This document shows positions 57,628-64,000 of a stretch of 64,000 nt of DNA, in pieces. Below the pieces are notes generated by a model. It was given only the letters and a program-made list of their open reading frames with translations. It had not been told where the DNA came from and did no database searches. How positions within the stretch are numbered: the stretch's first letter is position 1; the number at the start of each line of letters is the position of its first letter. Source of the stretch: an uncultured Granulosicoccus sp. (lineage in GTDB: Bacteria > Pseudomonadota > Gammaproteobacteria > Granulosicoccales > Granulosicoccaceae); contig CANLXI010000001.1 in NCBI GenBank assembly GCA_947495035.1, positions 434,001-498,000 on the forward strand, in the 5' to 3' direction. The position numbers and the translations under genes were made by a program.

Positions 57628-58101
57628 TCAGCTGTAGCTGCGGGGCTTCATGTTACTGGTCTTTTCGTATCCTTTTTTGGCATTGACTTGTGCACGCATT
57701 CCGCGAGATTCTGTCAGGAAGGCTTCCTTGGCTGCTTCAATGGCCTTCCTGATGGCAGAATCCAGGTCCATGACTTCCTGGCTCAGTACACGATACCTGT
57801 CATCGGCAGGTACGTGATTTTCAGGAGTGCCGGCAGGGCGGGCCGAGCTTGCGGTATCAGGCAGTGAGGACGCCTTCGCGTCTGGTGTCAGAGCGAAGGG
57901 TCGCTGCCCGGAGGAAATGGCAGGTTTGGCCAGAGCAGCCGTATGCTGCTCATGGGCGTTTTCGGGGTAATTGAGTACGACTCGCCGTTCACCGTCCAGT
58001 CGAGACAATTCTGGCCAGTTGGAGTTTCTCGCCTCAAGCAGCATCATTTGCATGATGCTCTTGAGTTTCTCCAGTTGGGCGAGAGACAGGCGAGATGTCA
58101 T
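57628..58101 (-). CDS. fliT: FliT-like flagellar chaperone candidate
   Basis: 157 aa from the ATG at 58099-58101, which overlaps the fliS stop (ATGA). The N-terminal 45 residues are helical (SRLSLAQLEKLKSIMQMMLL and RNSNWPELSRLDGERRVVL), as in FliT proteins that hold FliD before export. A Pro/Ala/Ser-rich linker follows, then a helical C-terminal part with VMDLDSAIRKAIEAAKEAFL. The second helical part is longer than in enteric FliT. Assignment rests on position after fliD-fliS and general form. Confidence 0.6.
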   Translation of the reverse strand: MTSRLSLAQLEKLKSIMQMMLLEARNSNWPELSRLDGERRVVLNYPENAHEQHTAALAKPAISSGQRPFALTPDAKASSLPDTASSARPAGTPENHVPADDRYRVLSQEVMDLDSAIRKAIEAAKEAFLTESRGMRAQVNAKKGYEKTSNMKPRSYS

Positions 58102-58481
58102 GCAGCTACTTGTTCCGGAGAGATCGCTTGCCATGCATCCTTGAGAATTTCAATCAGTTCCAGACATGTTCGCAGTGAATCATCCTCCTTGTTCTGGTTC
58201 GCCGAGATCAGCGTCGAGGTAATGAAGCTGTAGAGCTCGAACAGATTGCCTGCCAGCTCATTGGTTTCGTAGTCCTTGAGGCTGGCCTGCAGCTCCTGAA
58301 CGATGGCTATGGCCTTGTCGATATGCACATGCATCTGATAGCCCCTGTTCTGCGCCAGATGCTTTCTGGCAATGGTGATATTACTCAGAGCACCGTCGTA
58401 GAGCATGGCTATCAGCTGGTGAGGGGAGGCCCCCTCTACCAGCGTTGAGCGACGTACGGACTGATATGCTTGTAGTGTCAT
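58098..58481 (-). CDS. fliS: Flagellin export chaperone FliS
   Basis: 127 aa. Typical opening with AYQSVRRSTLVEGASPHQLI and the YDGAL segment, then GNLFELYSFITSTLISAN. FliS binds the C-terminus of flagellin and, in some bacteria, takes part in CsrA control through flagellin sequestration. Only 2 nt separate it from fliD. Confidence 0.95.
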   Translation of the reverse strand: MTLQAYQSVRRSTLVEGASPHQLIAMLYDGALSNITIARKHLAQNRGYQMHVHIDKAIAIVQELQASLKDYETNELAGNLFELYSFITSTLISANQNKEDDSLRTCLELIEILKDAWQAISPEQVAA

Positions 58482-58483
58482 GT

Positions 58484-59791
58484 TTAATAGGTGTAGGTGG
58501 TCAGCTGGCTGGCCAGATATCCGCTGGTGTTGTTCAGGTTCGTAACGGCCAGGTCCATGGCAGTGAACTGCGCTCGAGTTCTGGCGCTGATTTTCTCCAG
58601 GCGATACTCGAGTCTGTCGATCTGATCATCAATCGTACTCTTGCGTGTATCCACGCCATCTTCCCGAATGGCGATGACACCACCAGACTCGGTATACTCT
58701 TCCACCAGGTCGTTGAACCTGGAAGCAAGACCGTTGTCATCGTCGGCAAAAGCGCTCACATAACGGTTGACGCCTGCATCGAGCGCTTCCTTGAACACGG
58801 TGTCGTCAATACTGAGCGTACCGTATCGGTCGAAAGTGAAGCCCAGATCCAGGGCAGAGGTACTGTCTCCGTTTCCAAGGTCGATAGCGCCTTGAAAGGC
58901 TGCGCGCATGCGACTGTCGATGCCACGTGGCAGCTGATCACCTTGCAGGTCGGAAGTCGAGAGGTTGGTCAAGGTGGCTGCCATGGCGTTGTAGCTGGTG
59001 ACGAAGGCATCCACGGACTCACGAAGTGAGGTGGTATCACGCTCCGAACTGACAGTGGCCTTGCCGACACCCGTCAGGTTCAAGGTGATACCTTCGATGG
59101 CATCGCTGATGGTGTTCGACGAACTGGTCACCGTGAAGCCATGAACGATCAGACTCGCATCGGTAGCCTCGGTCGCTTCGGTAAATCCCGCATCCGAGTC
59201 GCCCAGCGGAAAGGTGCCTGCTCGAGTGACATCGATGATGCCGGCAGTACCCGCTTCCTTGGCGGTCAGAATCAGGCGACTACCGCCATCGACCTTGATG
59301 ATACTGGCAGAGACCGATGTATTGTCTTCAAGATCGTTGATGGCATCACGAAGGCCGGTCAATGTGTTGTTGCTGTCGTCGATGACGATATCGAACTGGT
59401 TGTCGCCCGCGGAGAACTGCATGGTGCCATTTTCCACTGCCGAGTCTGCCGACGCGTAGGCGGCGCTGGCCAGGCGATGATTGCTTGCCAGAGACAGCAC
59501 TTCGATATCGAGATGTTGTGCTGTCTCTCCACCGTTGGCGACGGCGGTAAAGACCTCCTCGTCGCTGCTGCTCGCCACGAAAGCACCGAACTTCTGGTCG
59601 CTACCCAGCGTCGTAACGGAATCGTTGAACGAACTCAGAGCGCTCTTGACCTTCCCGTACGCACTCAGCTCGACGTCCAGCGCTGCGCGCTTTTCGTTGA
59701 GCGTATTGACTGGCGCTCTCTCCAATTCGTTGAGCTGCGACAAGATGCTTTCGACATCTATTCCTGAGCCTACCCCGGCTGCTGTAATCAT
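58484..59791 (-). CDS. fliD: Flagellar filament cap protein FliD (HAP2)
   Basis: 435 aa. N-terminal GVGSGIDVESILSQLNELER is the FliD opening, and the C-terminal RLEYRLEKISARTRAQFTAM is the conserved coiled-coil end. It caps the growing filament and helps flagellin fold in. It is downstream of the three flagellin genes on the same strand, 99 nt after the fliC1 end. Confidence 0.96.
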   Translation of the reverse strand: MITAAGVGSGIDVESILSQLNELERAPVNTLNEKRAALDVELSAYGKVKSALSSFNDSVTTLGSDQKFGAFVASSSDEEVFTAVANGGETAQHLDIEVLSLASNHRLASAAYASADSAVENGTMQFSAGDNQFDIVIDDSNNTLTGLRDAINDLEDNTSVSASIIKVDGGSRLILTAKEAGTAGIIDVTRAGTFPLGDSDAGFTEATEATDASLIVHGFTVTSSSNTISDAIEGITLNLTGVGKATVSSERDTTSLRESVDAFVTSYNAMAATLTNLSTSDLQGDQLPRGIDSRMRAAFQGAIDLGNGDSTSALDLGFTFDRYGTLSIDDTVFKEALDAGVNRYVSAFADDDNGLASRFNDLVEEYTESGGVIAIREDGVDTRKSTIDDQIDRLEYRLEKISARTRAQFTAMDLAVTNLNNTSGYLASQLTTYTY

Positions 59792-59827
59792 GGCTGTTTA
59801 CCCCTCTCCTGGCGAGTGGTGTGAGTA

Positions 59828-59849
59828 CCTCGGGAGCATACTCCCGAGG
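59828..59849 (-). repeat. 3-prime hairpin of flagellin gene 1
   Basis: Arms CCTCGGGAG and CTCCCGAGG with loop CATA, between the fliC1 stop and fliD. The same arms follow the other two flagellin genes. There is no T-run, so it is a stabiliser, processing site or Rho-linked terminator rather than a classical terminator. Confidence 0.7.
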
Positions 59850-59890
59850 CTGATCTTGCTACTTTCTACTTGCTTGTACGGGCAAGTCCA

Positions 59891-60712
59891 TTACCCGAGA
59901 AGTTGCAGAACACTCTGTGGTGCAGAGTTGGCCTGCGATACCATCGCATTACCTGCCTGTTGCAGGATCTGCGCGCGTGTCATGTTGGCTGTTTCAACCG
60001 CGAAGTCAGCATCGATGATACGACCACGTGCTGCTGCCTGGTTTTCCATGCCAACCTGAAGATTATTGATGGCGCTTTCGAAACGGCTTTGCATGGCACC
60101 GAAATCCGCGCGTGATGCTGTCACCGTATCGATCATTGCATCGATGCTGTCAATCGCACTGGCAGCCCCGGATACATCCAGAATGTCAACACCTGAAATG
60201 GTAGCGATCTGCTTCAGCTCGATGGCCAGAGTGTTGGAACTACCGTTGTTCGCACCGATCTGGAAGACAACCTCTACACCTGAGGCAGCAGACGCGTCCA
60301 GTACGGCCTGACCGTTGTAGACGGTGGTCTCTGCGATTCGTCCTATTTCCTCGTTCAGGGCGGAGAATTCGGCATCCAGGTTTGCACGATCGCTGGTCGA
60401 GTTGGTACCGTTCTTGGACTGTACCGCCAGTTCACGCATGCGTTGCAGCATGTTGTTCACTTCCTGCAAACCACCTTCAGCAGTCTGTGCCAGAGAGATA
60501 CCATCGTTGGCGTTGCGGATGGCGACGTTCATGCCGCGAACCTGTGTGTTCATGCGTTCGGCGATGGCCAGACCGGCGGCATCATCCTTGGCGCTGTTGA
60601 CACGCAGGCCGGAACTCAGACGTTCCATGGACGTGGACAAAGAAGACTGTGACTTGGAGAGATTTCTCTGAGCCGTCAGTGACATGACGTTCGTGTTGAT
60701 TGTTTGTGCCAT
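59891..60712 (-). CDS. fliC: Flagellin 1
   Basis: 273 aa. Conserved D0/D1 ends: [20 protein letters not shown] at the start and [20 protein letters not shown] at the end. The middle is very short, so the filament surface domains D2/D3 are absent. It differs from the other two copies mainly in about residues 143-195. It shares an identical 167-nt DNA tract with flagellin 3. Confidence 0.97.
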   Translation of the reverse strand: MAQTINTNVMSLTAQRNLSKSQSSLSTSMERLSSGLRVNSAKDDAAGLAIAERMNTQVRGMNVAIRNANDGISLAQTAEGGLQEVNNMLQRMRELAVQSKNGTNSTSDRANLDAEFSALNEEIGRIAETTVYNGQAVLDASAASGVEVVFQIGANNGSSNTLAIELKQIATISGVDILDVSGAASAIDSIDAMIDTVTASRADFGAMQSRFESAINNLQVGMENQAAARGRIIDADFAVETANMTRAQILQQAGNAMVSQANSAPQSVLQLLG

Positions 60713-60767
60713 TGTATTAACAGTTTCCTGAAGTGACGAATATCCCTGTTTTTATGAGATGTGGCGT

Positions 60768-60779
60768 CTTCTCCTGAAG
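60768..60779 (-). promoter_or_regulatory. CsrA-like hairpin in the flagellin-1 leader
   Basis: On the minus strand CTTCAGGAGAAG can form a 4-bp stem with AGGA in the loop, the typical presentation of a GGA site for CsrA/RsmA. A second near-consensus site, ACAGGGATAT, lies closer to the ATG, and the ribosome-site region TTCAGGAAAC adds a third GGA. Confidence 0.5.
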
Positions 60780-60814
60780 TAGTCCGATAGACGAACCATG
60801 CGCACATGGAACTG

Positions 60815-60842
60815 ATATCGGATGCGCGGCACTGCAACTGTA
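60815..60842 (-). promoter_or_regulatory. Sigma-28-like promoter of flagellin gene 1
   Basis: Minus strand: -35 TACAGTTG (60835-60842), 12-nt spacer, -10 TCCGATAT (60815-60822), compared with TAAAGTTT and GCCGATAA. The -10 edge is 103 nt from the ATG. Confidence 0.65.
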
Positions 60843-61194
60843 GGGAACTGCATCAAGAATTTGCAACTGGCACCGTTAGATCCTTCGCTTTCAGTCATCA
60901 CACCAAGTCATTGTGTGGAAACGCTGTCGTGTTCGACAGGATCAGGCTGAGCCTGCGGGGATGATGGACATGGATTGTTCAGCGCATCCAGGCAGAAAGG
61001 CGTGTACCGGAAAGACGTCAGTCTGGTCCGGCGGGGCAGGGTAGCGGGCTTTGATTGATCGGGAAGGGGCGGTTTCCGGACCTCACAGCGATAGCTGGAA
61101 CCGAGGGTACATGAGCCATGACAAGATGCATGGCGGCCCGGTAGGTCTGGCAGCGCATCGTTCGACCATGGGCTGGCATGGTGGGCTGGGCGAT

Positions 61195-61220
61195 GCCTCG
61201 GGAGAAGACTCTCCCGAGGC
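61195..61220 (-). repeat. 3-prime hairpin of flagellin gene 2
   Basis: 11-bp arms GCCTCGGGAGA and TCTCCCGAGGC with loop AGAC. It is the counterpart of the hairpins behind flagellins 1 and 3, separated from the stop codon by the TACT repeat. Confidence 0.7.
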
Positions 61221-61232
61221 TGCTACTAGCTG

Positions 61233-61296
<64 letters not shown>

Positions 61297-61314
61297 TATC
61301 CTGCGTGACGGGGA

Positions 61315-62127
61315 TTACCCGAGCAGTTGCAGTACACTCTGTGGAGCCGAGTTGGCCTGCGATACCATCGCATTACCGGCTTGTTGCAGAATCTGCGCAC
61401 GCGTCATGTTGGCAGTCTCAACCGCGAAATCGGCATCGATGATACGGCCACGGGCAGCAGCCTGATTTTCCATGCCAACCTGCAGGTTGTTGATGGCACT
61501 TTCGAAACGACTTTGCATGGCACCGAAGTCGGCACGTGAGGCGGTGACATCATCAATCATGGCATCGATGCTGTCTATGGCGGAAGAAGCACCACCGACA
61601 GAACTGATCGTTGCGCTGGAGATGGCCGTGATCTCCGTCAGCTTGATCGCCAGGGTGTTGGAGGAATCGTTGTTTGCTCCGATCTGGAACACGACACTGG
61701 CTGAAGATTCGTTGAGAACCGACTGACCATTGTAGACAGTGGTTTCGGCAATTCGTCCGATTTCCTCGTTCAGTGCTGCAAATTCAGCATCCAGGTTTGC
61801 ACGGTCACTATCGGAGTTGGTTCCGTTCTTGGATTGCACGGCCAGTTCACGCATGCGTTGCAGCATGTTGTTCACTTCCTGCAAACCGCCTTCAGCAGTC
61901 TGCGCCAGAGAGATACCGTCGTTGGCATTTCGGATGGCGACGTTCATGCCGCGAACCTGGGTGTTCATGCGTTCGGCGATGGCCAGACCGGCGGCATCGT
62001 CCTTGGCGCTGTTCACACGCAGTCCGGAGCTCAGACGTTCCATGGACGTGGACAGAGAAGACTGTGACTGAGAGAGGTTTCTCTGAGCAGTCAGTGACAT
62101 GACGTTCGTGTTGATTGTTTGTGCCAT
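61315..62127 (-). CDS. fliC: Flagellin 2
   Basis: 270 aa, with the same D0/D1-only design. N-terminal 105 residues are nearly the same as in flagellins 1 and 3, with one Asp for Thr near 106 ([12 protein letters not shown]). The variable part is about 143-195 ([20 protein letters not shown]). Its DNA differs from the other two at many silent sites within the tract that flagellins 1 and 3 share. Confidence 0.97.
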   Translation of the reverse strand: MAQTINTNVMSLTAQRNLSQSQSSLSTSMERLSSGLRVNSAKDDAAGLAIAERMNTQVRGMNVAIRNANDGISLAQTAEGGLQEVNNMLQRMRELAVQSKNGTNSDSDRANLDAEFAALNEEIGRIAETTVYNGQSVLNESSASVVFQIGANNDSSNTLAIKLTEITAISSATISSVGGASSAIDSIDAMIDDVTASRADFGAMQSRFESAINNLQVGMENQAAARGRIIDADFAVETANMTRAQILQQAGNAMVSQANSAPQSVLQLLG

Positions 62128-62182
62128 TGTATTATCAGTTTCCTGGAGTGTCGTGGGTCCCTGTTTTTATGAGATGTGGCGT

Positions 62183-62194
62183 CTTCTCCTGAAG
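62183..62194 (-). promoter_or_regulatory. CsrA-like hairpin in the flagellin-2 leader
   Basis: Identical CTTCAGGAGAAG on the minus strand, 56 nt from the ATG as in flagellin 1. ACAGGGA follows nearer the ATG. Confidence 0.5.
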
Positions 62195-62229
62195 TGATTC
62201 GTGATTCGAACCATGCGCACATGAAACCG

Positions 62230-62257
62230 TTATCGGGCGCTCTGTGCGTCAACTGAA
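62230..62257 (-). promoter_or_regulatory. Sigma-28-like promoter of flagellin gene 2
   Basis: Minus strand: -35 TTCAGTTG (62250-62257), 12-nt spacer, -10 CCCGATAA (62230-62237). The -10 edge is 103 nt from the ATG, as in the other two copies. Confidence 0.68.
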
Positions 62258-62640
62258 GGGGTGTGGCGAGAAAATCGAGATAATCGCGGAACGACCCCCC
62301 ATTTCCCGAACTTGTCGGTCGGATGACTGCCCTGAAACCACGACTCTGTCGCTGAACGGGAAGCACTACATGGCGTGCCGGTGCTGAACTCGAGCCGTCC
62401 TGGGGATGTCCCCGGCCACATCTCTATCGGTGGCGGGCGAGTTCATCGGCAATGTCGCCTTGCGTGGACGAGGAGGGCAGGAGGGTCGTGAAGACCAGGA
62501 AGACCAGGAGGGCAGGGCAAGCGGATTCGGGCTTACCGTGTGATGATCGGAAGAAGGATGACTCGTCTCGGAGAGGAAATCACGAGGGGCAGCTCTTCGG
62601 ATCGGGTGTCGCCGTGCGGCATTGCGAGTCGAAGTGATCG

Positions 62641-62668
62641 GAACCTCGGGAGAGAACTCCCGAGGTTC
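62641..62668 (-). repeat. 3-prime hairpin of flagellin gene 3
   Basis: Perfect 12-bp arms GAACCTCGGGAG and CTCCCGAGGTTC with loop AGAA, 39 nt after the stop of flagellin 3. No T-run on the minus strand. Confidence 0.7.
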
Positions 62669-62706
62669 GGGTGCTGCAGCAGTGGCTGCGTAATGAATAC
62701 AGCTGT

Positions 62707-63519
62707 CTATCCGAGCAGCTGCAATACACTCTGTGGAGCGGAGTTGGCCTGTGAGACCATGGCATTGCCTGCCTGCTGCAGAATCTGCGCGCGTGTCATA
62801 TTGGCTGTTTCAACGGCGAAATCGGCATCCACGATGCGTCCACGGGCCGCAGCCTGATTCTCCATGCCCACCTGCAGATTGTTGATGGCGCTTTCAAAGC
62901 GGCTTTGCATGGCACCGAAATCGGCGCGGGACGCGGTGACATCGTCAATCATGCTGTCGATCGCGGAGATCGCACCGGAAGCGCCGGTTACGGTCGAGAC
63001 GGTTGCACCTGCAATTGACGTGATTTCGGTGAGTGCGATGGTCAGGGTGTTGGCTGCACCGTTATTGGCACCTACCTGAAAGCCGACGCTGCCACCTGCG
63101 CTGTTGATGACCGATTGTCCGTTGTAGACGGTGGTCTCTGCGATTCGTCCTATTTCCTCGTTCAGGGCGGAGAATTCGGCATCCAGGTTTGCACGATCGC
63201 TGGTCGAGTTGGTACCGTTCTTGGACTGTACCGCCAGTTCACGCATGCGTTGCAGCATGTTGTTCACTTCCTGCAAACCACCTTCCGCAGTCTGTGCCAG
63301 GGAGATACCATCGTTGGCGTTGCGGATGGCGACGTTCATGCCACGGACCTGAGTGTTCATGCGTTCGGCGATGGCCAGACCGGCGGCATCATCCTTGGCG
63401 CTGTTGACACGCAAGCCGGAACTGAGTCGTTCCATCGAAGTTGACAATGAAGACTGCGACTGCGAGAGGTTTCTCTGAGCAGTCAGTGACATGACGTTTG
63501 TATTTATTGTTTGTGCCAT
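62707..63519 (-). CDS. fliC: Flagellin 3
   Basis: 270 aa, nearest to the filament-junction gene flgL. D0/D1 ends as in the other copies; variable part about 143-195 (NSAGGSVGFQVGANNGAANT). Its leader differs most: the CsrA-like loop has lost its GGA, and a different purine-rich segment stands before the ATG. This may make it the copy expressed at a different time or level. Confidence 0.97.
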   Translation of the reverse strand: MAQTINTNVMSLTAQRNLSQSQSSLSTSMERLSSGLRVNSAKDDAAGLAIAERMNTQVRGMNVAIRNANDGISLAQTAEGGLQEVNNMLQRMRELAVQSKNGTNSTSDRANLDAEFSALNEEIGRIAETTVYNGQSVINSAGGSVGFQVGANNGAANTLTIALTEITSIAGATVSTVTGASGAISAIDSMIDDVTASRADFGAMQSRFESAINNLQVGMENQAAARGRIVDADFAVETANMTRAQILQQAGNAMVSQANSAPQSVLQLLG

Positions 63520-63621
63520 TGTTTTCTATTTTCTCTCTATTCCTGAAGTCCTTTGAATGGGTGGATGTGGCGTCTTGTCGTGAAGTGGATCTGCGAACAG
63601 AACCATGCACACATGTGTTAT

Positions 63622-63649
63622 TTATCGGAAGGCACGCGGCTCGAATAAA
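63622..63649 (-). promoter_or_regulatory. Sigma-28-like promoter of flagellin gene 3
   Basis: Minus strand: -10 TCCGATAA (63622-63629) is the best of the three, again 103 nt from the ATG, but the -35 part TTTATTCG (63642-63649) is poor. Confidence 0.5.
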
Positions 63650-63740
63650 CGGAACTACCACAAATATCAGGAAGAAAACGAATGACTTTTGTAAACCTGT
63701 GAGTTGTTGAACGTTGTTTGCCGGTATTACCGGGCGATCA

Positions 63741-64000
63741 TCAGCCTATGTAATTGAACAGCGACAGACTTTCGACCTTGCCATAGGTCTGTTGCAGTAC
63801 CTGCAGCGACGTCATTTGCGTCTGCAGGGACGTAATGGCCTCCGCGATGTCGATATCTTCGACTTCCGCACGTGTTCGTTCTATCTGCAGTGTGATATCG
63901 GCATTCTCTTCCCGGCTGCTGTCGATATTGTTCAGGCGAGTACCCACCTGGGCACGGACGGTATTGATATGGTCCAGGCTCAGGTCGAGGTTGCCGATCA
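63741..64000 (-). CDS. flgL: Flagellar hook-filament junction protein FlgL, C-terminal part
   Basis: The frame is open to the window edge, giving about 85 residues. The end shows EEVEDxDIAEAIT-type FlgL sequence (VEDIDIAEAITSLQTQMTSL, then VLQQTYGKVESLSLFNYIG). It joins hook and filament with FlgK. Its presence suggests that the flg hook/rod genes lie just beyond the window on the same strand. A CCGGTATTACCGG inverted repeat lies after its stop (about 63721-63733). Confidence 0.92.
   Translation of the reverse strand, partial: IGNLDLSLDHINTVRAQVGTRLNNIDSSREENADITLQIERTRAEVEDIDIAEAITSLQTQMTSLQVLQQTYGKVESLSLFNYIG

Larger units (their letters stand above)
60713..61194 (-). other. Upstream region of flagellin gene 1
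   Basis: Holds the flagellin-1 leader and promoter (see 60768-60779 and 60815-60842). Beyond 60843 and up to the flagellin-2 hairpin I see no gene; open frames there have no family likeness or ribosome site. Confidence 0.55.
62128..62640 (-). other. Upstream region of flagellin gene 2
   Basis: Holds the flagellin-2 leader and promoter (62183-62257). Between 62258 and 62640 I see no gene, RNA or repeat apart from GAGGAGGG-type purine-rich runs near 62469-62520. Confidence 0.55.

Overview
The window looks like the core chromosome of a free-living, motile, probably marine gammaproteobacterium. It has the E. coli-type order tRNA-Tyr/Gly/Thr, tuf, secE, nusG, rplKAJL, rpoBC, a Vibrio-like PomA/PomB (sodium-type) stator pair, a broad amino-acid ABC importer (AapJQMP) and a TRAP permease. 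I cannot fix the genus without rRNA; a Granulosicoccus-like or other Chromatiales lineage is only a guess. I see no transposase, integrase, phage gene, CRISPR array or recognisable defence system.

Layout. (1) 1-3191: end of a catabolic operon (TRAP permease, aldehyde dehydrogenase, two-part UxaA-type dehydratase). (2) 3440-4902: a phytanoyl-CoA-dioxygenase-like oxygenase translationally coupled to an EntD-type phosphopantetheinyl transferase. (3) 5040-16288: housekeeping genes: leuS, an EamA exporter, the minus-strand run PLD-like protein/RNB nuclease/zwf, DUF302 and YajG lipoprotein genes, and the minus-strand run gltA/flavin reductase/ghrA. (4) 16679-17152: a decayed EamA transporter. (5) 17340-21602: aapJQMP, with a hairpin after aapJ. 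(6) 21703-35985: three tRNAs, tuf, tRNA-Trp, secE-nusG, ribosomal protein genes, rpoB and rpoC, closed by a good intrinsic terminator. (7) 36097-36696: an exported thioredoxin-fold protein. (8) 37086-57157: a plus-strand flagellar locus fliEFGHIJKLMNOPQR-flhB-flhA-flhF-DUF2802-pomA-pomB-PilZ. (9) 57260-64000: a minus-strand filament locus, flgL (partial), three flagellins, fliD, fliS, a fliT-like gene and an orphan gene.

Regions 8 and 9 give export apparatus, rotor, stator, cap, chaperones and filament; the hook and rod genes must lie elsewhere, probably beyond flgL. The flagellar set has several unusual points. FliM starts directly at its middle domain and lacks the N-terminal CheY-P docking peptide. 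FlhF keeps its P-loop but has degenerate G3, G4 and closing-loop motifs. The flhG, fliA and cheYZAB genes that often follow flhF are absent here. A PilZ protein is coupled to the stator genes. The three flagellin genes are repeated modules, each with a sigma-28-like -10 box exactly 103 nt upstream of its ATG, a conserved leader with a CsrA-like hairpin in two copies, and a shared 3-prime hairpin. One copy also carries a 16-unit TACT/TGCT microsatellite behind its stop codon.

I did not find a clearly new multi-gene system. The best candidates for new biology are the modified switch/FlhF set and the flagellin leader and repeat architecture.
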